Positions 36,412 to 48,100 of a stretch of DNA of 64,000 bases are shown here, one piece after another (positions within the stretch are counted from its first letter, which is position 1; the number at the start of each line of letters is the position of its first letter). Under the pieces are notes generated by a model. The model worked only from the letters and a program-made list of their open reading frames with translations, searched no databases and was not told the DNA's origin. The DNA is from Trichosporon coremiiforme (taxonomy: Eukaryota > Basidiomycota > Tremellomycetes > Trichosporonales > Trichosporonaceae). A program made the position numbers and the translations under genes. The stretch covers positions 1,178,001 to 1,242,000 of the forward strand of contig BCJJ01000007.1 of NCBI GenBank assembly GCA_039545355.1, written 5' to 3'.

Positions 36412-36444
36412 CACTCAGGCATCCCTCAGGCATCCCTCAGGCAG
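36412..36444. repeat. short tandem repeat, 11-bp unit
   Basis: The motif ctcaggcatcc is repeated head to tail, about 2.6 copies, in intergenic DNA. Confidence 0.75.
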
Positions 36445-39400
36445 CAGCCCCAGACACCTCAGGATTCCGGAGGTGACAAAGTTAATCCTCGTCGTCAGAT
36501 TGCACTCTGCCTCCCCTCCGCTGCAGTCTGCCGGAATACTCCCTACCATTGCTCTCGATTACTCATGCAAACTCTACCGCAAGCTCTCGGGCCTCGGGTC
36601 GGCAGCCGTCTCTGTCACCGTCGCCGCCTGCCTGCCTCCGTTATTCTGGGTTTGCATTGCCTCCGCCCCTCGGTGCTATCCCCTCGCCGCTGGCACCGGG
36701 GGTATGTGTGCACCCGGGGGCTGACCCCGCAAGCCGCAAGACCGTGGGCCGTGCGCCGTTAGGTCATCTCCGGCGGGCACGGCGGTACGGCGGTACCCCC
36801 GTTTATATTTCCTGGGCCGCTCCTGGCAGCGTGTGTCCGTCAGACAGGCTGCCCTAGCTTGAGCAACACCGCAACGGAGCCGGACTAGCGCTAGTTTGTG
36901 ACACGGAGGCACGTCCCAAGCGGCGGCGCGAAGTGCGGCATGGCGCCGCTGGCGCGCTGTTTCGAACACACCAAAGCACCATAGCACCAAGTTCCCCAAG
37001 TTCACGCGAAAGCATCGTTCGACTTTTTTTGTCGGCCACCTCTTGTCCGTCGTCGTACATGCATTGGGAACCACCAGCGGAAGCGGTATCACCCCCAAAC
37101 CACTCTGTCCCCAATACGTACACGCAACTTACTCCACACCCCCGCGCCCACCCCACACCGTTACTCACTGCAGTGGGGTGCGCCGGTGCACCGGGCAGCC
37201 AAGCAGTGGGGTCCGGGGTACCTCGCAACAGCAGCGGGCATGACCGAGTTGGTCACAGACTCAGAGCACGTTGCGTTGGCAGTCTGAATCGCAAGTCTGG
37301 CTGAACCCAAACATGGGCAAAACTGGACATCGCTTTGGACGCTGACGCGTGAATTGCCATCATGACAATAGCCCGCATGCAGCCCGCATGGCCCTCGTGT
37401 TGTGAATGTGCCGTCTTATCTCCCCCACCTGGCTTCAGCCTGGGTCAATGGTGCGCCAGCTGATCAACTTGCTGTTCCTCCGTCATCATTCATTGTCTTG
37501 ACCCTCCGGTTCCTAGGGTTCCTGGTTATTCTCACACTAAGATATGGGCAGAGATCAGACTCCAACGGCAGATATCTTGCACGAGATCAGATGAGATCTG
37601 GTCGTGTGTTTCTCATGACGAGGCAAAATGGCCAAGCATAGGCTCGAATAAGCTGTGTGCGGGCAGACATGGACATGCCGGTCGTCAAGCGGGCAGCGTC
37701 TTTATGGCACAGCCAGAGGCATACCTCGTACTCTCCGAGCTCAGGTTGAACCTGGTTCGCTTAGATCTCTGCGCCATAAACCGATATGCCAGCTTGCAGA
37801 GCTTATCTAGCGTCTTTTCAAGCCTCTGACCGTTATGCATTTCTGCCTCCAACTGAGAGCTGAGAGCTTGCAGTAGCCTGGCGCAATTCACGGAAACGAG
37901 GCCGTCTCTCCTCGCCCCTTGCAGGAGCGCCCGAGGCTTCGCCACTAACCTAGTTCATCTGTGAGAGTGCGAGCTTGCACAGCACTGTCCTTGTCCTGGA
38001 AGACCTGGTGCTAGTTTCGTCGCGCATGCACATGTCGCGTGGTGAATGTTTTTCGGGGTGGCATATCATCTTCTGAGGGTACTGGTATAGGCACTGAAGA
38101 GTGCTGAGGACCGGCGAGTTGGGGGGTCACAGGCACCGAGGGCAGAGGGGACACCGGACGACGCCGAAAAGAGGGTCTTTTCCGGTGCTTCCGGCTCCTC
38201 CGGCTGCCTCGCTGGGACTGGGGAAGCGGAGGGAATACGGCTCTCACGGAGTGAGAGTGTGGGTGCCGGTCCCTGTCGGCGCTGCCGTCCGGCCTAGCAG
38301 AGCCGTGCGCTGGCGCCCCCTGGCCGCTGGCAAGAAGAAAGCACCAAGCGGGATCAACTCTGTCGAACACACGCTGGATCATCCCAAACACACACAAACG
38401 GCACTCAGGCATGCAGTTCAGGCCTGACTCGCGTGTTCAGGAGCACCAGGAGCATCAACCGGACTCGTCTCGCTATTCGCAAAACCTCGCAAACAACACA
38501 GGCCCGAAGGGAATCAAAGAACAAGAGAATTGCAGAATTGCAGAGAAGCCAAACACCACATTAAGCCAAACGCCGTAGAGCCGCCGGAGCCGCTGGAGAG
38601 TCAAACAACGTAAACAACGCCAATACGCCACACTTACCTTGTCCCCACCTTAAACCTGGATACACCTGGGTGACCTGGATAACCTGTAAACCTGGATAAA
38701 TCTGGAGGGAAGAGGGAAACGGCCTGGTGGCGGTGGCGTGGCGGAGGCAGTGCCGTCGGCCAAGATGCTGAGTCAAGCTGACCCGAATACGTGTACACGA
38801 ACGCGTAGACGCGTCGCGAGAATAATGGGTCCAGTGACTCCGAACTGGACCACGGCGCAGTAGCCGTCTGGCGCACGACTTGCCCGCTAGCCCCGCGTCC
38901 CCGCGTCCCTGTCGGCTGTGGGCTGTGGAGATGGCTGTATCGTTAGCGCTTCACGGCTTACGGTTGACGGCTAGCTGTCAGCTATCGATCGCGCGAGTGC
39001 GTTCGGACTTTAGTGCACGTTGAGCACGTTCGCTCGGAGCGATCCAGGTTGCAGTGCAGGAGGATGTGAGACGGGGTCCATGAGGGAGGCACGACTCTGG
39101 CACGGCTCTGGAACAACTCTGGCACACAGCTGCGGTGCCATGTAACATGTCTGGCACAGACGGACCGCCACCACCACCACCGTCGACGGCCCAACACACA
39201 GACACGCGCTTGTTTCCTCTGGCATCTGTCCGTCCCAACTTCTCCGTTGTGCCCGTGGAACCAGGACGAGTGTAGAGGTCCAGGACTGTGGTCCGGCCAG
39301 GGCACCAGGGCGACGCCGATGGCCACAGGGCGGGCAGGGCTCCTGGGCTGCTCGGTTCCCAAACCTCACCTACGTCGACAGTTGGCGGGACGGGTTAGCA

Positions 39401-39679
39401 GCTCTCGTCAACGTGGTCCGTCTCGTCCGTCTCTTGTCATCGGCACAGTGGCGCCCGCCGGCCAGGCTGGCGGGCACCTCGACTCGATATCTCGCGCGAA
39501 TAACGCTGTGGCTGACGCCGATACGACTGTGTGGCTCTGAGAACTTACGTGACACTGCCTATGCACGATATCCTTAATCGCAGCCTATGTAGCGCGTGCA
39601 AGCTTGCGGCGCAGTCAGCTTCCCAGTCACGTTTGGAACCTGACCCAGCCAATGCGCGTTTCGTGTGCTGAAACCAGTG

Positions 39680-40105
39680 ATGGCCCCAACTTTTTCGCTC
39701 AGTTTCACATTTTGCCGAATTGCAGTCAGTCATTTGCCACTTGCAACAGAGAAGGATCGGGTCAGCAAACGTTCATACTCTACAGGAAGCTATGGAGACT
39801 ACCACGGAACGGACTACGGGACTACGAATGGTATCACGGACCAGAGGATCAAGCCAGGACTTACCATTGTCGTTCCTTGTTTCATTGTTTTCGTGGTTGT
39901 GTTTTTTGTGGTGTGGAGGAGCACGGGCACGGAAACAGAGCCAACGACAAACTGGGAGACAATGATGTGGAGACAAGACCAAGGTTGTGTTTGGAGAGGA
40001 GGAGAAGAAAGGTGGGGTATAACACTACGAGAAGAGACTATACGACTACGAAGTACAAGGAGCTTGTGCCTACCTATGGATGATCCTACGGATCCACGAT
40101 TATAA
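39680..40105 (+). CDS. possible small single-pass membrane protein, unconfirmed
   Basis: An ATG-started frame of 141 codons. Its middle encodes a Gly/Tyr/Thr-rich stretch (YGDYHGTDYGTTNG) followed by a clear membrane-length hydrophobic segment (LTIVVPCFIVFVVVFFVVW) and a polar tail. I do not recognise it. It could be a real small membrane protein or a chance frame in AT-richer intergenic DNA. It lies close to the 3' end of the minus-strand Bqt4-like gene, and the stop codons are only 63 bases apart. Confidence 0.2.
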   Translation: MAPTFSLSFTFCRIAVSHLPLATEKDRVSKRSYSTGSYGDYHGTDYGTTNGITDQRIKPGLTIVVPCFIVFVVVFFVVWRSTGTETEPTTNWETMMWRQDQGCVWRGGEERWGITLREETIRLRSTRSLCLPMDDPTDPRL

Positions 40106-40168
40106 ACAGAGCTAACGGCGCTACCGCTAGCTATAAGTAAGCACAAGTACTCACCCTACCGGCTACGT

Positions 40169-41685
40169 TTACATGAAGTTCGAAGCGAGTTGGGGGAGGA
40201 AGCTGTGGCGTGTTAGTCAACCGAGTAAAGGCAACACAATGTGGAGGCTACGAGCCTCAGTACTTACAGAGCAGCCGAGACACCAAGACCGAAGAGCATG
40301 GTGCCGTACGCAGCAGACTTGACAGCCTGGGCGATTCCACCCTGCTGGACACGCCTGTTGGTGCGGATGACACGCTCGCCGCCCTTGCCCTGGCCCGAAG
40401 AGATGGTGACTCCGTCGTCGTCCGGGAGACGCTTGATACCGCGCTCAGAGCCGCCGGCCTCCTCGATGTCCTCTCCCGCGGCCTGGCGCAGCTGCAGCTC
40501 CCTCTTAAGGTCGCGAACAAGCTGCTTGGCAGACTCAATCTCGGCATTCATGTCGATGGTGGCGTTGGGGGGCGCGGTGACGGTCGTCGTGGCCTCGAGC
40601 GTGAGGCGGCGGGGCGTATCCTCGGAGCGCTGAGACTGACGAGCACGCTTCGGCGAGGGCTGGGCAGCGTCGGTGGCCGACATCGAGGGAACGGCACGCG
40701 AGCTGCCGCCGGTGCCAGTGGCCTGGGCCTCCTTCTTGCGCTGCAGGTCCTCAGCGGCAGCCTGGGAGCGCTGAGACATGCGGTACTTGACGGACGGGTC
40801 GCGCTCAGCGCGGGCAAGAGTAGCAACGAGGTCCTTCAGGCCGTAGGCGGGGGCAAGGTGGATAGCAGTGCGGCGGTTGACCCACTCGCCAGCGAGCTTG
40901 ACGTAGCTGCGGCCACCCGAGTTGCCGTTAGTGCCAGAGGTGTCGAAAGTGGAGTTAACCTGTTGTCAGCTGGGTTCTGTACGTGGAGAGCTGATGCAGC
41001 AATCCTACCCAGTCGATCTCGCGCTCCTCCTCGGAGGGCGAAGCGCCCGGGAAAGCGACGCGGAAAATGGTGCTGAGCGAAATGGCATTGGTGTCGTAAC
41101 GGCGGAGAATGAAAGCATGCTGGGTCTCGCCAGGCTGTAGGTCAGCTCATGTCTTGGTATCAGGGTGGCAACGCGCCCGTGCCGAACAAACAGCGACAAT
41201 AGACCAACAGTGAGCCAGTGAGCTGATCTACTGCTGATGGTGCCGTATACTCACAGTGCTGACCTTGATGCGGCCGATGATGATCTCCTTGCCCTCGCGA
41301 ACTATCGTCTGGAATTTGACAATAGCGGCGTCGACAGGAACTGATTGTGAGCAGCGTTCCTGGTAATGTAATGAACAACGACGCGTGAATCCACATGACT
41401 CCACTGCCAAGCCGCCGCTGAACATGGTGTGGGTCATCGGCGGCAACTTTTCTTGCCCACCGCGGGCTTTGTTTGTGCTCCTAGACAGCGACACTTACCA
41501 TGGGCGAGGTGAGGGTTACGGCGGTCCTCGGGAAGACGAGGGCGGTTGACCGTGTGTGGGAGAGGGGTCAGGTCATAGGTGTTGTCTCCGGGGTAAGGAG
41601 GAGGAGCCGTGTTGGGGACCTCGACGGCGTCAGCCGACTGGTGAGCCCGACGGGCGGCGGGAGAGTTGGTGGTTGAGGAGGGCAT
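40169..41685 (-). CDS. BQT4: Bqt4-like APSES/KilA-N inner nuclear membrane protein
   Basis: Fission-yeast Bqt4 sits in the inner nuclear membrane and tethers telomeres to the envelope through a KilA-N/APSES-type domain. Exons: 41685-41499, 41340-41255, 41134-41009, 40959-40268, 40202-40169, giving 374 residues. The domain is seen in ILRRYDTNAISLSTIFRVAFP, then SGTNGNSGGRSYVKLAGEWV, RTAIHLAPAYGL and ERDPSVKYR. A basic, coiled-coil-prone linker follows. The C-terminus is a membrane helix completed only by the last 34-nt exon: GTMLFGLGVSAAL joins FLPQLASNFM. That last intron has a GTAAGT donor and TTGACTAACACGCCACAG acceptor region. Unspliced, the frame stops immediately after the donor. The gene diverges from the SET-domain gene over about 560 bp. 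Confidence 0.85.
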
Positions 41686-42248
41686 GGTTGCTGGGTAGAT
41701 TACAGAGGTTTCGGGGGGCAGAGAGAAAAGTTGCGTTGAGTAGGGGACGAAGACGTGAAAAGTTGCTGTTCTTATACGCGCTGCAGCGGCGAGTGGACCG
41801 GCTGTTGTGACTTGTGAAAGATGATGGATCCGATGGAGGTGTGTTGACGGGAGGTGAGATAGATGAATCGGGGCAGCGAACTAGTGACTAGCGCTCGTGC
41901 AATGGCGTACGGTGGCCAACGGCAAATGAGTACGGGGTGGGGCCTAGCCTGGGTGCTGCTACGGTGGTGTGCGCTGGGCGGGGAGAGCGGGAGCATAGTC
42001 GGTCAATCGACTCACCACTAGCCTGTGAGCCACGCGGCTCTCGGGAGCTCGGAACCAGTTCCACCAGATCCAGTCAACTCAGTCTATGCAACAACAGCCG
42101 TGCCTTAGGCCGTCTGGCGCCTAAACTCCAACTCCCGCGCATGTGGCACCATACGTGCCTATTCAGACCTCCACTTCCGACGTCCACTTCGATCGACTAC
42201 CGTCAACATTTCCGAACACTCCGAAACGGACCCACCACACCGCAACTC

Positions 42249-43971
42249 ATGTTCCCCCCGCATGGCCTGCTAGCCGGCGAGCCGGCTCCGTCGGTACAGA
42301 TACTCCTCGGCTGGTGTGCCGAGAACGACGTCGAGATCTCTCCCGCGCTGAGCATCGAGGAACGGTATGGCGGCTGGGGTCTTGTCGCGAAGGAGCCGCT
42401 CGAGCTGGGCGCAGTACGTGAGTGGACCTCATTCGAGGCGATCGAGGCTACACGGTTGTGACTGCTAGCTGACTTCAGTTTACAAGCTTCCCAAGACCTC
42501 GATTCTCTCTGTCCGCACCTCGTCCCTTCCCGAACTGCCGTTGGACGCCCGGCCAGGAACTAGCCACACGATCCTCGGCCTGTCGCTCGCGCTGCTGCAT
42601 GAGCTACGTCTCGGACGCGAGTCCAAGTTCTTTGGCTACCTGCAGAGCCTTCCCCGCGAAACGGTCCCGATTCCCACGCTATGGCCTTTGATCGAGGGCG
42701 CCGAGAAAGCAGACGCCGAAGAGGCTCTCGCCTGGCTGAAGGGCACGGATGCCGAGCGAGACCTGCGTCGAAGAGACAAGGAAGGACTCAGCCTGGTGTG
42801 TACACGGCTCTGAGTTTGGTGACGAAGCTGACGACAGCCTGCCCTGCGCGAGTTCTACGACGCTGCCAAGTCCGGTCTGCCTCTTACGAAGGCACACCCC
42901 GACCCCTCCCCCTTCGCCGCCTTCGCCTACGCCTTCTCGCTCGTCTCGACCCGCGCCTTCCTCATCGACCTGTACCACACGATTGCCCTGTGTCCCTTTG
43001 CAGATGTCGCAAACCACTCCAGTTCTCCGCACACCTCGCTCGCGTCCGACGACTTTGTGTGCCACCGCTGCGGCTCGCTCGCGCGATGCGTGCACGATAT
43101 TCCGAACCCGCAGACAGGGATCGTGGAGCGGCTAGCCCACCTGGACCCGAACGCGCGGCAGACAATAGGCAAGGGCCGCGACACGGTGGACATGTACGTC
43201 GAATGGCCGCTGAAGAAGGGCCAGGAGGTCTTCAACTCGTATGGCGAGAACTTGCCCGACTCGAGGCTGTTGGTGGAATGGGGCTTCGTGCCGGGGGCTT
43301 TCCCCGACGCTGCTCCCACTCCCGACGGAGCAGCGGGCGGCCGCGAGGGCTCGGCGCGCGAGGACGAGCTCCTCGCCGAGGGCGTGACGTGGTCCCTTTC
43401 CGAGCTGTGTCCCGACATCGTCGCCGAAGCCTGGGACAAGATGCAAGAGGAGGTCGAGCTGGCGTATGCGTCCCGCTTCGAAGCCTCTGAGGGATCCCTG
43501 CTTTGCGCCGCGTCGCCGAAACCGATCTACCACATCAACGCGGGCGGCCAGGCGTCCCTGCGTCTCTGGGGACCGGTCTATCTCGACGCGCTGCGCGAGG
43601 TGCGCAAGCGGCGGAAAAAGAAAGCGCGGTCCAAGACCGCCTCCGTCTCTCTCGACGAGGCGAGCGGGGAGGTGCCGAGCGATTTGGAGCTCTTGCTCGA
43701 GGACGTGAAGCAGCTCGAGCAAGTTTGGGAGAAACAGGAGGGCACGCTGAGTGCGGCCAACGCGCGCGCGGCCAAGACAATGGGCAAGCTCCTCGCACGG
43801 AGGTTGGTCGGTATGCGTAAGCCCGACCTCGGCGTTGGCGAGCTGTACGATCTGAGGGAGAGTGCGACGGGCCTCACGGCGCTCGCGCTCACGGTCGTCA
43901 CGGACGAGGTGGCGCTGCTCGAGTCCACGCTGGCGAGGTGGGAGGAGCTGGCCGCCATGGCCGAGCCGTAG
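42249..43971 (+). CDS. SET-domain protein lysine methyltransferase (SETD3/LSMT/Rkm class)
   Basis: This class methylates lysines or histidines on ribosomal proteins, elongation factors or actin rather than histones. Exons 42249-42417, 42479-42795 and 42838-43971 join cleanly to 539 residues. The N-terminus LLGWCAENDVEISPAL is typical of the split SET domain. The substrate- and cofactor-binding core follows: FADVANHSS (about residue 220), then EVFNSYGENLPDSRLLVEWGF (about 295), the conserved NH and Asn-Tyr-Gly motifs. A Rubisco-LSMT-like helical substrate domain occupies the rest, with an unusual Arg/Lys-rich patch (RKRRKKKARSK) around residue 415. Substrate cannot be told. An upstream in-frame ATG (42141) could add 36 residues, but the 42249 start lines up with the family start. 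Confidence 0.85.
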
Positions 43972-44071
43972 TTCGCCGTAGGGAGTAGGTTGCAGTCATA
44001 CATTGATACAACGATATGTACATTTCTAGATGCGCACCACACCAGGTCTACAGGGTTATGCCAGCACCACG

Positions 44072-45145
44072 CTACGTCTCCCACGGCTTCTGGCGCACAC
44101 ATCCGCCAGGCAAGAGGTACCTGTACGTCTCCGGCTTCTCCTTCAGAAGTCGCGGCACGTCCATGGCCGAATTCGTCCGCTGCATCGGCGCCATCTTGCG
44201 CGCGAGCTCGCTCCACGAGTACGCCTCGGGGAGCATGTCGAAGATATCCGTTCCGTCGCAGATAACCTTTTGGATCCGTTCTGGGTCGAGGAGCTCGGCG
44301 CGGCTGCGGTCCGCGTGCGAGTAGGCCTGCATCTTGAACTGGAAGTCGCCGATGTGCTTGAAGCAGAAGGAGCAGTGCCAGCCCGCATCGCCCAGGAGCG
44401 TCTCGGACACGCGCCCATGGCTGTATCCCGTCGACGGGTGGCGGCGGACAGAGGCGCGCCAGCTGTCGTGGTCGAGCAGGAACTCGAATGAGTACACGTA
44501 GTTGGCGAGCTGGAGGTGGATCACGTCGCCGTAATCGCAGGTCTTGAGGAGCTGGAGCGTGGAGGCGCGCGGGAGCTCGTCGACGTCGCTCATCAGCACG
44601 AGGTCGCCCTCGCGCACACCTGCCCTGGCGAGCGCATCGTTCATGGACGTACGCATCTCCGCCTCCTGGTCAAAGGGGTGCTCGCCAGGCGCGAGCTCAT
44701 GGCCCCTATGCAGCGCGTAGTGGATCTTGTCGGCCGCCCAGTCAAACAGGTGCTTGTTCTCCTTGAACGTCGCGTTCTTTGACAGCCCGGTAAAGGTGTG
44801 GTCGCTCTCGAGGATTACGAAGCCGTCCACTACATCGTACAGCTCACGGAGGCGCAGCTGGAGCAGGTCAATCTCGACGGAGAAGATGACGGCGTCGTAG
44901 ACCTTGGGTGCCGAGGACCGCGGCTTCCAGCCGTGCAGGGAGCACCATTCGGACGGCGAGAGAGTGGATTGGGGGTAGTGGGGGACGACGGTGAAGGGAC
45001 GCTCGGGGTGATCCCACAACGGTCGCGTCAGGTAGCCGAAGTCTCGCCAGGCGAGAGCGAGTCGAGACCAGAAGGTGAGGACAGAGACGGCAACGACGAA
45101 GAGGAAGAGGATGATGAAGCGGCGGTGTTGCCGCGAGAGCGCCAT
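44072..45145 (-). CDS. GT17-family glycosyltransferase (GnT-III-like), type II membrane protein
   Basis: Family GT17 includes the beta-1,4-N-acetylglucosaminyltransferase that adds bisecting GlcNAc. Fungal members are Golgi enzymes of unknown acceptor. Single exon, 357 residues. A short basic tail (RQHRRF) is followed by one transmembrane helix at residues 11-26 (IILFLFVVAVSVLTFW) and a luminal domain, the standard type II layout. Signature elements are DAVIFSVEIDLLQLRL, VDGFVILESDHTFTG, the metal-binding-like VLMSDVDELPR (DVDE at 187-190), AGWHCSFCFKHIGDF and a final PGGC. One possible N-glycosylation site is KNATF. The gene converges on the SET-domain gene, with 100 bases between stop codons. 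Donor and acceptor sugars are not deducible from sequence. Confidence 0.88.
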   Translation of the reverse strand: MALSRQHRRFIILFLFVVAVSVLTFWSRLALAWRDFGYLTRPLWDHPERPFTVVPHYPQSTLSPSEWCSLHGWKPRSSAPKVYDAVIFSVEIDLLQLRLRELYDVVDGFVILESDHTFTGLSKNATFKENKHLFDWAADKIHYALHRGHELAPGEHPFDQEAEMRTSMNDALARAGVREGDLVLMSDVDELPRASTLQLLKTCDYGDVIHLQLANYVYSFEFLLDHDSWRASVRRHPSTGYSHGRVSETLLGDAGWHCSFCFKHIGDFQFKMQAYSHADRSRAELLDPERIQKVICDGTDIFDMLPEAYSWSELARKMAPMQRTNSAMDVPRLLKEKPETYRYLLPGGCVRQKPWET

Positions 45146-48100
45146 GGTGGCGGGGAAGTCAGGAGCGAGAGCGGAGGGGAGGAGATGGGGAATGGGGGAC
45201 AGAAAGCGGGGATGGAGCTCGTGTCGAGTGTCGTGTCGAGCCCGTTGGGACTGGGGCGTTAAGGAGGGTGGAGTGTGGACTCTAAGAGATAAGATAGACT
45301 GATGGTTTGGTGTGCAAGTGAGATCACAGCGATGCACTATAGCACCGGATTACCGGAGCGTCACGAGCGCCAGACTAATGAGTGAGGCGGGGCTGCAACC
45401 AGCCATGTGGGGCTAAGAGGCCGGCCTATGAGGCTGGGACTCGTCTACAATTGTTTGAGACATGGCGCTCTGTTTCCTGGACACATGCTTCGTCCACTCG
45501 CTCCTTGCTTCATCGTACTCCTCTTCCTGATGCTCGGAACCATATAACTTGCGACTTGCTCATGCTCTGCAGTCCAAGACTCGCATGCAGGGGCTGTCGG
45601 ACAAGTGAGTGACAGCTGACAAGGGACGAATGCCGCACCGCTAAGAGTGAGGGCGCAGCAGGAGCGGATCCGTGCTCGGCTCGCCACCATCCCTCTCTTC
45701 TCTTCTTCCTCCAGGAGTGACGGTCAGTTTCTCCCCTGCGCAGATCAGGATGACGCCGTTCACTTTCTCCACTGAACTCCCCATCTGCCCAAAGGGCAAA
45801 CACACATGGGTGCATTCCAACGTTTCCGGCGGGTACCTCTTATACACAACAAAGTGGCACTGCCCCCAGGCCTGAGTTCTTGAGGTGCTGCCGGCGCGCA
45901 GGCAGAGCAGTTCAGGGTCGTGCCTCAACATCCTGCCGATTTCCAGAAATTCCTGTCGTCGAAACCGTTCTCTACTGCCATTCGACAAACAAGCGACAGC
46001 ACAAGCCCTGGCGTTCATTAGTGCGTCTGAGCGTGCATGCGTGCAGCAAGACGGGCTGCATGTTGTGCACTGTACGCTGAGAGCTCCCGATGTCCGGTGC
46101 CGACCCTGACAGAGCTGAACTGGCGGAATTCCGTAACCTTGCTGTCAGGCTCATACCTTTCCCCCCATGCGGAACAGACAGACACTGCAAGGTCTCGTTT
46201 GTGCATGAGAGGCAGCCCAGAGACCAGCAGACACACAACTTTCAACGTGCGAGTGTGTGAGAACACGCTGGGCGAAGCGCACCACAGTGCTGGATCTTGG
46301 ATCCGGAAGCAACATTAATTAAGCGTCAGGTGCGTCAGAGCTCGTCAGGTGGTCCGTCACCCGTTAGGCTCGGAACGCGGAGCGTCCTGCGCTCACACCG
46401 AGACGAAGACGCGCAAGCGTCCTCGTCCCCGTACAAACACTGCACTGCATTGCTTACTTCTGAGGAGACTGATGTGAACGATGCTGATGCCGGATACTCG
46501 GTACACGATCGGTTCTTTCCCGCTTGACTCCAGGGCTGGACTTTCACCCAGGACTGTTTGCTCGACCCCGGAGCCTGGGCGTTGCCGCGGTCGGCGCCCC
46601 AGTTATACAGCTTGTGATTACAGCACATCTCAGCAACTCTGTCCACACCGAATATCGCTGGGAAAGAAAACTCAGGTGTGTGCTCTAGACTGATGTTTTC
46701 CAGAGCTCGCCTTCGTTCGTCCGTTCGTGAGCACTGGGGCCATGAACTCGGCCAACTCTCGACGCCGGCGCCTCTTCCGGCTCCCTGTTCACTCGTGTCA
46801 GCCTTGACGTGCTAGCCTGCGGCTTGCTCGCTCTCATTCCTCTTCTGGTTGTTGCCTTTGGACAATTCTGCGACCATGTTCTGCACCGCGATTGTTTTCT
46901 GCCCAAGATCAGTCCGCGACGGCCCTGTGATTTACACGCGGAGGGCTCAACAGGCTGTTTGACGTTGATGGCGACCGACACCGTCCGGCTCATGACTGGC
47001 TCAGCCCGCTACCATCTTTTGTTCTCTTTCACTCCCTCCATCTCACCAGCCCTTCGACGACTCACGCCCTCTCTGTTTGGCTCGCTCCCCATGTGGTCAC
47101 TCGTCTCGTCCACCGCCTTGCTTTCCGTCACCGCACTTTCCCTCGTGCTCAACTGTCCGGTGCCGATTCCCAGACTCTGTTGAGTCCCCTGCACTCAATA
47201 CCTGCATACTGTTCCACCATCCCTCTCTCCCTTCGTCGATGGGCAGCTAGAGTGGCCAGCACTGGTCGGTGAACACGCTTGTCCGTCTGCACGCTCATTC
47301 TGCCTGTCGGGGCAGCTGTGATGTTCTCGTCTATCTATGACGCCGCGGTTCGTCATCTCGGGAGAAGACCACTTGGAAGCTCGGGTCACCCAAGTGGCGC
47401 GGTGCAGACCCTATGCCTGTGCATCTCCGTAGGGCACTCCTGGGAGTCGTTGAGCTCACCTACGTTTTGGAGCTAGTGGGCTGCGACTTCCCATTGCTGA
47501 CGCTGCATCCTGCACTCGAGGAGAGAAGGACTAAGCGTGCAGGGAAAGGACCCGATGGCGTCTGGTCCTCTCCAAACCGTTAGCAATGCGTCGCACACTC
47601 GTCCGGATGTCTCACAACGACTGTCCACAACGACTGTCAGAGGGCTGCAACGCCCGACGCGCGATGCCACCCTAACTTCCGAGGAAGCGACAGATCAGAG
47701 CGCCAGTAAGCACCCCGAGAGGCAGGACAAGAATGAACGTGTACTCTGAAGTGGTGATCCGGACAGTCCTGAGTCTCCCAGGATGTCACGGCAGTGCGTC
47801 CGAGCGACTGCACAGAGTGTCACCTAGGACGCAGGCGCACGTCTACTTAAGAAAGAAATCACGCACGCCTCAACCCCTTTCGAACGGCGTTACGCACTCG
47901 CTGCACTCGAGCTGTCGCCGCAGCATTGCCTCGGAACTCATATATTCCAGACTAGAAAGACTTTGGAGTACTCCACAGTCCCATAAGTCCCAGCTGACTT
48001 GCGGCAGCGATCAGAAAGGCGACCGCTCACTGCAGCGACGCGCTCATGTCTCGTGCAAGTGCTTCGCATGCATCGAGGTGCAGCAAGGAGACCAAGAGTC

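Larger units (their letters stand above)
35334..40168. other. long gene-poor intergenic region upstream of the kinase gene
   Basis: From 35334 to about 36250 the plus strand is purine-rich, so the minus strand is C/T-rich, as in promoters and 5' leaders of this genome. This is consistent with a long leader for the kinase. Beyond that no conserved gene was found on either strand. There is a short 11-bp repeat near 36412-36444 and one small open frame with a strong hydrophobic segment (39680-40105), listed separately. The region is unusually long for a window whose other gene pairs are 130-600 bp apart. Confidence 0.5.
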
